Shown: piece after piece, positions 4,643 through 9,008 of the stretch
Numbering within the stretch: the stretch's first letter is position 1
How the letters are laid out: each line of letters begins with the position of its first letter
Source of the DNA: Candidatus Bathyarchaeota archaeon
GTDB taxonomy: Archaea > Thermoproteota > Bathyarchaeia > 40CM-2-53-6 > RBG-13-38-9
Length of the DNA: 9,008 nucleotides
Reading direction: 5' to 3'
NCBI GenBank assembly: GCA_007050885.1
Contig: SMYQ01000094.1
Coordinates: forward strand, 1 to 9,008
Made by a program: the position numbers and the translations under genes
The notes under the pieces: model-generated
Database searches by the model: none
What the model was told of the DNA's origin: nothing
Seen by the model: only the letters and a program-made list of their open reading frames with translations

Positions 4643-6520
4643 ATGAAATTAATTTACAAAATTCTTCCAGCTTTATTAGTTTTAGTGGTTCTTGTCTTTT
4701 CAAACATAATAACAGCAGAGACTAGAACTGACTATACTGAAGAGGATTTTCATATAAAGACATTCATATCTGAACAAGAATTAGAGAATTTTATTCTATT
4801 AAAAATCAAAGAAGCTGAATCCAATGATCAGTATTGGCGATTTATGGAGACTGCAACAAGCAAAGAAAGTGTTCAACCTCTAAGTGCGGCAGATGGACTT
4901 GAATATTCGACAACTAACATACAAGTTGAAGGAGTGGATGAAGCAGACATTATCAAGATAGATGGAAAATATGCCTATCTTAGTTCAGATAATAAATTAC
5001 ATGTTTTAAAAGTCTACCCTGCAGAAAAAATGACGACTCTATCTTCCATTGTTCTAGATGGAAGGATCTTAGGTTTATTCGTGAATGATGATAGGTTGAT
5101 AGTCTTTGAAAGTTCAGTTTCTCCAATAAAACCAATCTCTGATTTATCTAGACAAGAAGTAATCCCTCCTATGGAACCCCAGGGAGTTAACCTGAAAATT
5201 TATGATATCTCAAAAAGAGAAGCTCCGTTTCTTTTAAAAGAACTCTTTCTAGAGGGCCACTACATGAACTCTAGGATGATAGGTGAATGGGTCTATGCTG
5301 TTGTAACTCAACCAGTGATTTACTGGATTGAAGATTATCAAGAAGTCATCTTACCGAGGATATATGTTGACGATAGAATCGTGAAACTGCCAGCAACAGA
5401 GATTCATTATTCGTCAGAAAGTGTAGACATGCCAGAAAGCTATTCAATAATAGCTGCAGTCAATATACAACTTGATGATGTGGAAACAGAATATAAGGTC
5501 CTTCTGACTGGTTATGCAACAAACATGTATGTTTCCCAAAAAAATATGTACATCACTATGCCTCATGGTGACTGGCGGTATGATAAAGAAACAACGATAA
5601 TTCATGGAATAGCCATCCATGGTCCAGATATCACCTTCGAAGCTAGTGGGATTGTACCAGGACGTGTTCTCAATCAGTTCTCTATGGATGAGTACAAAGG
5701 TTTCTTCAGGATTGCCACGACTAACGGCCAAGTTATGCGTGGAAGAGAAACTAGTTCAAATAATGTCTATGTCTTGAATGAGAATCTCAAGATTGTTGGC
5801 TCGTTAGAAAATCTAGCGCCAGGAGAACAAATTCATTCAGCTAGATTCATGGGTGCTAGATGTTACCTAGTGACTTTCAAAAAAGTTGACCCACTATTCA
5901 CAATAGATATGAGTCATCCTGCGAATCCAAGAATACTTGGTAAACTCAAGATCCCTGGATATTCTGACTACCTTCACCCATATGATGAGAACCATCTCAT
6001 AGGTATTGGAAAAGAAACTGTTGAAGCTGAAGAAGGTAATTTTGCATGGTATCAAGGTCTAAAAATTTCACTATTCGATGTTAGCAATGTAAAAAATCCT
6101 AGAGAGATTGATAAACTAATAATTGGTGATAGAGGCACAGACTCACCGGCGTTACGTGATCATCATTCGATCCTATTCGATCGAAATAGAAATTTGCTAG
6201 TAATCCCAATCTTGGAAGCTAAAATATTTCAAGAGAAATATCGGGAAGATGTCAGACCATCAACTCATGGGGACTTTGTATTCCAAGGTGTCTACGTAAT
6301 ACATATCGATCCAAAAATTGGATTTGAAACGAAAGGAAAAATCACCCACTTGAAAAATTTTGAAGAGCTGCTTAAGAGTGGATATTATTTTGATTCTGAG
6401 TATGAGATAAAAAGAAGTTTCTACGTTGAAAATGTACTCTACACAGTCTCAAATCAAATGATTAAATCAAATAACCTAACAAATCTAAGTAGGATCTCTG
6501 AATTACGTCTTACAAACTAA
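4643..6520 (+). CDS. Secreted beta-propeller domain protein
   Basis: 625-residue exported protein of the family described as secreted proteins with a C-terminal beta-propeller distantly related to WD40 repeats (Beta_propel, COG4880). The N-terminus MKLIYK is followed by the hydrophobic run ILPALLVLVVLVFSNIITA, a likely signal peptide cut near ITA-E or kept as an anchor. The family hallmark TTNIQVEGVDEADIIKIDG is at about 91-109, followed by strand repeats such as YAYLSSDNKLHVLKVYP, RLIVFES and LKIYDIS. The end, FYVENVLYTVSNQMIKSNNL, is the usual closing strand of the family. No C-terminal membrane helix or sorting signal is seen. Function in archaea is not established; an envelope or extracellular binding role is inferred. 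A TTG at 4637 would add two residues. Upstream dyads at 4527-4583 suggest regulated expression. It ends before a hairpin-plus-T terminator and is probably a single-gene unit. Confidence 0.88.
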   Translation: MKLIYKILPALLVLVVLVFSNIITAETRTDYTEEDFHIKTFISEQELENFILLKIKEAESNDQYWRFMETATSKESVQPLSAADGLEYSTTNIQVEGVDEADIIKIDGKYAYLSSDNKLHVLKVYPAEKMTTLSSIVLDGRILGLFVNDDRLIVFESSVSPIKPISDLSRQEVIPPMEPQGVNLKIYDISKREAPFLLKELFLEGHYMNSRMIGEWVYAVVTQPVIYWIEDYQEVILPRIYVDDRIVKLPATEIHYSSESVDMPESYSIIAAVNIQLDDVETEYKVLLTGYATNMYVSQKNMYITMPHGDWRYDKETTIIHGIAIHGPDITFEASGIVPGRVLNQFSMDEYKGFFRIATTNGQVMRGRETSSNNVYVLNENLKIVGSLENLAPGEQIHSARFMGARCYLVTFKKVDPLFTIDMSHPANPRILGKLKIPGYSDYLHPYDENHLIGIGKETVEAEEGNFAWYQGLKISLFDVSNVKNPREIDKLIIGDRGTDSPALRDHHSILFDRNRNLLVIPILEAKIFQEKYREDVRPSTHGDFVFQGVYVIHIDPKIGFETKGKITHLKNFEELLKSGYYFDSEYEIKRSFYVENVLYTVSNQMIKSNNLTNLSRISELRLTN

Positions 6521-6526
6521 TATGCC

Positions 6527-6559
6527 TTATTCAGAGAATAATCCTTTACCTCTTTTTCT
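6527..6559 (+). terminator. Terminator after the propeller gene
   Basis: TTATTC (6527-6532) and GAATAA (6536-6541) form a perfect 6-bp stem with a 3-base loop seven bases after the stop codon. It is followed by a pyrimidine-rich stretch ending in CTCTTTTTCT. The stem is weak, but archaeal termination depends mainly on the T-rich tract. Confidence 0.5.
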
Positions 6560-6647
6560 ATCAATAATCTATCAGGCTTTTGAGACTAGCATATGATATT
6601 AGGCGCATGATAGTATTCTAATCTAAAAGAAAATTCGGTTTAGACGA

Positions 6648-6656
6648 CTTTATAGT
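6648..6656 (+). promoter_or_regulatory. Candidate TATA box for the GPN-loop GTPase
   Basis: CTTTATAGT is centred about 15 bases before the ATG at 6667. Normal archaeal spacing would place transcription start near 6677, at the in-frame TTG at 6676, so either this is not the true TATA box or the protein starts at the TTG as a leaderless message. Confidence 0.3.
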
Positions 6657-6666
6657 AATTTAAGAG

Positions 6667-7428
6667 ATGATACGGTTGCAGATAATTTTCGTTGGAACTG
6701 CAGGATCAGGAAAAACAAGTCTTACGAACAAATTTGGAACTTGGATAGAAAAAAACACAGGGAACCCAGTATCTTTTGTCAATTTAGACCCTGGATGTGC
6801 AAATTTGCCTTATAAATGTGACTTCGATATTCGAAGATATTTTACAATTGAAGAAATAATGAAGAAAGAAAATCTTGGACCAAGTGGAGCAATGCTAAAG
6901 GGTGCAGAATTAACTGAAAATCTGATGAGTCGTATAATAGAAAAAATTGATCAACTAGATAACCAATATGTTTTGATAGATACGCCAGGTCAGAGTGAAA
7001 TATTCGTTTTTCAGTCTGCAGGACCTGCTATATGTGATCAATTAAAAAAATCATCACAAACAATATGTGTTTACATAATTGATGGATCAATTACAGGTAC
7101 AGGTACTAATTTAGCCTCTGCTATATCGCTATCGCTTGCAACACAAATGCGCCTTGGTATTCCAACGGTAAACGTCTTAAACAAATCTGATCTCGTAAAA
7201 AATCAAGAAATTTACAGAATGCTTTCTGATTATGATTATATGAAAAAGATGATAGGAAAAGAGGAGAGTGGAACAATGAAAGGACTTGCTTTGAAATTCG
7301 TTGATGCAGCTAAAATGTTATCGTCATCACAAAGGGTAGTTCAAGTCTCCAGTATTAAAGGAGAAGGCATGAGTCAACTTTTAGACTTAGTGCAAGAAAG
7401 CACGTGTGAATGCGGTGATCTATCCTAA
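6667..7428 (+). CDS. GPN-loop GTPase with GPS in place of GPN
   Basis: 253-residue cytosolic GTPase of the GPN/XAB1 family, present in archaea and eukaryotes; the eukaryotic members help assemble and import RNA polymerase II. Motifs in order: P-loop GTAGSGKTS (10-18), LDPGCANLPY (40-49), DIRRYF (54-59), the insertion loop LGPSGAM (70-76), DTPGQSEIFVFQSAG (105-119), NKSD (172-175) for guanine recognition, and SSIKGEG (228-234). In the family the loop reads Gly-Pro-Asn, and the Asn reaches across the dimer to the partner's active site; here it is Ser. The C-terminal CECGDLS carries two Cys. Length is normal for archaeal members. The start is ATG at 6667 without a clear Shine-Dalgarno sequence; the TTG at 6676 is an alternative that begins closer to the first strand. 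It is downstream of a terminator and is likely transcribed alone. Confidence 0.92.
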   Translation: MIRLQIIFVGTAGSGKTSLTNKFGTWIEKNTGNPVSFVNLDPGCANLPYKCDFDIRRYFTIEEIMKKENLGPSGAMLKGAELTENLMSRIIEKIDQLDNQYVLIDTPGQSEIFVFQSAGPAICDQLKKSSQTICVYIIDGSITGTGTNLASAISLSLATQMRLGIPTVNVLNKSDLVKNQEIYRMLSDYDYMKKMIGKEESGTMKGLALKFVDAAKMLSSSQRVVQVSSIKGEGMSQLLDLVQESTCECGDLS

Positions 7429-7445
7429 AGAAAACTCTTAATGTA

Positions 7446-7452
7446 TTTTTTT
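7446..7452 (+). terminator. T-tract terminator after the GTPase gene
   Basis: Seven consecutive T, 17 bases after the stop codon, without a strong hairpin before it. Such tracts are sufficient for archaeal termination. Confidence 0.5.
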
Positions 7453-7463
7453 AAGTATTTGTA

Positions 7464-7479
7464 ACATAAGGTATTATGT
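7464..7479. terminator. Inverted repeat between convergent genes
   Basis: ACATAA (7464-7469) and TTATGT (7474-7479) form a perfect 6-bp stem with a 4-base loop in the 62-bp gap between convergent genes. It may end transcripts from both sides; on the plus strand TGATTTTACTT follows a few bases later. The stem is AT-rich and therefore weak. Confidence 0.35.
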
Positions 7480-7490
7480 ATAGTCTGATT

Positions 7491-7856
7491 TTACTTGAAG
7501 AAATGAAAAAGTAAGTCTATTCTACCATGAGTAAACAGGTACATGCCAGAATATTTCATTACTTCCTTTATTTTCAAGCGATAATCAGAGGAATAACAAT
7601 GAATCTTACATCTCTTGCATAGTGGTTTGGGGTCAAGCGGACATTTTTCTCTTTGTTTAATGGAGTAGTTTAGTAAATCGCTGCACTCTTGGCAAAATTT
7701 AGGACCGTTCGATTCATTTATTGAAGGAGTTCTGTTTTTATGACTCCAATGATTCTTAGGTCGAGATTTATGTTTATTATCGCAAAAAATTCCGATTAGT
7801 TGAATAAGAGTCCTTACATCGCGATTCAATTTTACTTCATTCTTCAATTGATACAC
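7491..7856 (-). CDS. YgbA_NO (nitrous oxide-stimulated promoter) family protein
   Basis: 121-residue Cys-rich protein of the YgbA_NO family, whose E. coli member is expressed during nitrosative stress under NsrR control. Family features seen: an opening RDVRTLIQLIGIFC (12-25), then FCQECSDLLNYSIKQREKCP (54-73), KPLCKRCKIHCY (77-88), and R--IKEVMKYSG-YL (93-107). The Cys set is C25, C55, C58, C72, C80, C83 and C87, enough for a metal centre, though the cofactor is not something I can assign. An insert of about 25 residues rich in His, Lys and Asn (27-52) separates the first helix from the Cys core and looks longer than in the E. coli protein. The start is GTG at 7856; a TAG lies just upstream in frame, and TTG codons at residues 4 and 10 are alternatives. 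It follows the ferredoxin-like gene on the same strand after a 127-bp gap. Confidence 0.82.
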   Translation of the reverse strand: MYQLKNEVKLNRDVRTLIQLIGIFCDNKHKSRPKNHWSHKNRTPSINESNGPKFCQECSDLLNYSIKQREKCPLDPKPLCKRCKIHCYSSDYRLKIKEVMKYSGMYLFTHGRIDLLFHFFK

Positions 7857-7900
7857 TTTCTATATTCAGCATGTTGTTGATGGTCAATTATGTCAATATT

Positions 7901-7961
7901 TTGAAAGTAAAGATGTTTGGTTGAAAGTATGAGTGTTAGTAAATTGAAATTAAGGTTGAAA
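7901..7961. repeat. Four TTGAAA repeats upstream of the YgbA_NO gene
   Basis: TTGAAA occurs at 7901, 7921, 7944 and 7956; the first two extend to TTGAAAGTA and are 20 bases apart, and GGTTGAAA occurs at 7919 and 7954. They lie 45-105 bases upstream of the YgbA_NO start. This could be a multi-site regulator array, but the region is AT-rich and the motif short. A second short repeat, GTCAAT twice, lies around 7883-7897. Confidence 0.3.
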
Positions 7962-7983
7962 TGTAATGAGTTATTGTTATTTT

Positions 7984-8709
7984 TTATTTTTTTTCGCCAT
8001 GTACTGAAATGATTGTCTGTCTTAATGGGAGAATTTTTCCAGAATTCTTTATGGCTTGCTCAGCAATTTGTTGAAGGCCAAAGCAACAAGGTACTTCCAT
8101 GTTGACTAGTGTTATGCTCTTGATATCATTCATTTTTAGAATGTCAGTCAGTTTCTCGATATAGTGCTCTGCATCATCGAATTTTGGACAACCCATTACA
8201 AGCGTTTTTCCTCTCAAGAAATCGCTATGGAAATTTGCATAAGTGAAAGGAACACAATCCGCCGCTATTAATAGGTCTGCATCTTTAAGGTATGGTGCAT
8301 TTGGAGGGACAAGTTTTAACTGAATAGGCCATTGTCGTAATTCTGATTCTAATTTTACATTTTGAATGTTTTCTTTTTCAGAGATGTTCTCTCTTCTATC
8401 TATTACTCTTGAACCTGGACAAGTGAAGGGGATGTTCTTGATATGGTTATTTGGTGATGCATTTTTCTGTTCATTAAGATATCTCTTGACAGCCTCTTGA
8501 TTGAAATCTTCTGCTTCTCGTTCTTCAATTGTTATGGCGTCCTGTGGACAATGGCCAAGGCAAGCTCCAAGACCGTCGCAGAACTTATCTGAAATTAATC
8601 GGGCTTTTCCATTAACAATTTTTAAAGCGCCCTCTGCACAATTTGGTATGCAAAGACCGCATCCATTGCATTTTGTTTCATCAATTTTGATAATTTTACG
8701 TGTTGGCAT
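7984..8709 (-). CDS. Two-cluster ferredoxin-like iron-sulfur protein with Cys-rich C-terminal domain
   Basis: 241-residue protein of a family widespread in anaerobes, often annotated only as 4Fe-4S binding protein. The N-terminus is a two-cluster ferredoxin: C14, C17, C20, C24 (CNGCGLCIPNC), then C44, C50, C54 (CDGLGACLGHCP), where the position of the fourth Cys is Leu (L47). A linker with TCPGS (C97) leads to a C-terminal domain: QWPIQLKLVPPNAPYLKDAD, LIAADCVPF (C152), VMGCPK (C174), and NMEVPCCFGLQQI (C208, C209). This domain probably binds a further cofactor or partner, but I cannot name it. Proteins of this type are linked in bacteria with redox and nitrosative-stress regulons; here it neighbours YgbA_NO and a divergent cupin. 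The ATG at 8709 is only about 20 bases from the TATA box centre, so the message is probably leaderless or nearly so. Confidence 0.85.
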   Translation of the reverse strand: MPTRKIIKIDETKCNGCGLCIPNCAEGALKIVNGKARLISDKFCDGLGACLGHCPQDAITIEEREAEDFNQEAVKRYLNEQKNASPNNHIKNIPFTCPGSRVIDRRENISEKENIQNVKLESELRQWPIQLKLVPPNAPYLKDADLLIAADCVPFTYANFHSDFLRGKTLVMGCPKFDDAEHYIEKLTDILKMNDIKSITLVNMEVPCCFGLQQIAEQAIKNSGKILPLRQTIISVHGEKK

Positions 8710-8718
8710 TTTCTTAAC
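8709..8718 (-). promoter_or_regulatory. GTTAAGAAAA element at the ferredoxin promoter (copy 1)
   Basis: On the minus strand GTTAAGAAAA lies between the TATA box and the start codon, its last A being the first base of the ATG. An identical 10-mer on the plus strand at 8783-8792 lies downstream of the cupin TATA box. The pair is a 10-base inverted repeat spanning the divergent promoters. Confidence 0.45.
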
Positions 8719-8725
8719 GCCGTTA

Positions 8726-8733
8726 TATTTATA
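8726..8733 (-). promoter_or_regulatory. TATA box of the ferredoxin-like gene
   Basis: On the minus strand this reads TATAAATA, close to the archaeal consensus, preceded by purine-rich GAGAA where the TFB recognition element belongs. It is centred about 20 bases before the ATG, which fits a leaderless or very short-leader message. Confidence 0.6.
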
Positions 8734-8771
8734 TTCTCTTACTAATTAATCTGTCCTTAGCACAATTAGGA

Positions 8772-8777
8772 TATAAG
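8772..8777 (+). promoter_or_regulatory. Candidate TATA box of the cupin gene
   Basis: TATAAG, within GGATATAAGG, lies about 47 bases before the ATG at 8822. Transcription would begin near 8800, leaving a leader of about 22 bases. Confidence 0.45.
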
Positions 8778-8782
8778 GCAAT

Positions 8783-8792
8783 GTTAAGAAAA
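8783..8792 (+). promoter_or_regulatory. GTTAAGAAAA element at the cupin promoter (copy 2)
   Basis: Exact inverted match of the element at 8709-8718, located between the cupin TATA box and the expected transcription start. A repressor binding both copies could control the two divergent genes together. Confidence 0.45.
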
Positions 8793-8821
8793 ATAAGTCA
8801 CAAAGGTTATTGGGATTCTAC

Positions 8822-9008
8822 ATGAATAACAGTTCGAAAACTGAGAATCTAATAGATAAAGTATCTAATCTAATTGATCTAGTAGAATATCAAGACGATA
8901 CAGTAGTCAGCAGAACAATGATTGATAAAACCTCAGGAACGGTTACTTTATTCGCTTTTGGAGAGAACCAAGGACTAAGTGAACATACTGCTCCCTTCTA
9001 TGCAATGG
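8822..9008 (+). CDS. Cupin-domain protein (3' end outside window)
   Basis: The first 62 residues of a single-domain cupin are visible. DKTSGTVTLFAFGENQGLSE (35-54) followed by HTAPF is the opening strand pair and the start of cupin motif 1, with E54 and H55 as likely first metal-facing residues; the remaining ligands lie beyond the edge. Small cupins with this GTVTLFAF...GLSEHTAP opening are common in anaerobic bacteria and archaea, usually without a known reaction. Residues 1-34 are a mostly helical, polar lead-in (SKTENLIDKVSNLIDLVEYQ). The ATG at 8822 has no clear Shine-Dalgarno sequence; an in-frame TTG at 8810 is an alternative. It is divergent from the ferredoxin-like gene and shares a putative operator with it, which suggests a joint redox or stress role. 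Confidence 0.8.
   Translation, partial: MNNSSKTENLIDKVSNLIDLVEYQDDTVVSRTMIDKTSGTVTLFAFGENQGLSEHTAPFYAM

Noticed and set aside
5444..5731. Minus-strand open frame inside the propeller gene
   Set aside because: It lies wholly within a conserved coding region and has no start signals.
7964..7992. T-rich run before the ferredoxin stop, as a plus-strand terminator
   Set aside because: No plus-strand gene reads into it; the run is partly the Lys codons of the minus-strand C-terminus.
8501..8749. Plus-strand open frame opposite the ferredoxin-like gene
   Set aside because: It is a shadow of the Cys-rich motif region and continues through the TATA boxes of the divergent promoters.

Overview
The window looks like a low-GC archaeal chromosome, probably an anaerobe or microaerophile of the Thermoproteota/Bathyarchaeia type; that lineage guess is inference. 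The archaeal signs are a GPN-loop GTPase, a divergent type II (archaeal) glyceraldehyde-3-phosphate dehydrogenase homologue, TATA-box promoters close to or directly before start codons, frequent TTG/GTG starts, T-rich gene ends, and an archaeal-style superoxide reductase. I saw no rRNA, tRNA, CRISPR array, insertion sequence or phage module.

Layout, left to right. 1-602: an AlkD-like DNA alkylation repair protein, cut off at the left edge. 737-1009: a 90-residue Tyr/Pro-rich protein I do not recognise. 1214-2293 (minus): a UlaG-type metallo-beta-lactamase-fold hydrolase whose stop codon sits in a terminator hairpin. 2434-2976 (plus), divergent from it: a superoxide reductase with a Tat-like leader and a strong second start that would give a cytosolic form. 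3159-4220 (minus): the divergent GAPDH-like protein. 4277-4393 (minus): a 38-residue zinc-ribbon protein. 4394-4642: a gene-free stretch with several inverted repeats. 4643-6520: a secreted beta-propeller protein. 6667-7428: the GPN-loop GTPase, with GPS in place of GPN. 7491-7856 (minus): a YgbA_NO-family Cys-rich protein. 7984-8709 (minus): a two-cluster ferredoxin-like protein. 8822-9008: the start of a cupin, cut off at the right edge and divergent from the ferredoxin.

The genes are mostly single transcription units on alternating strands, not one operon. Several fit redox, nitrosative or alkylation stress: superoxide reductase, YgbA_NO, the ferredoxin/cupin pair and AlkD. The most interesting signals are the two-start superoxide reductase, a 10-bp element shared by the divergent ferredoxin and cupin promoters, inverted repeats around the zinc-ribbon and propeller promoters, the GPS variant of the GTPase, and the GAPDH-like enzyme with an altered active-site loop. 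No single stretch clearly forms a new multi-gene system.
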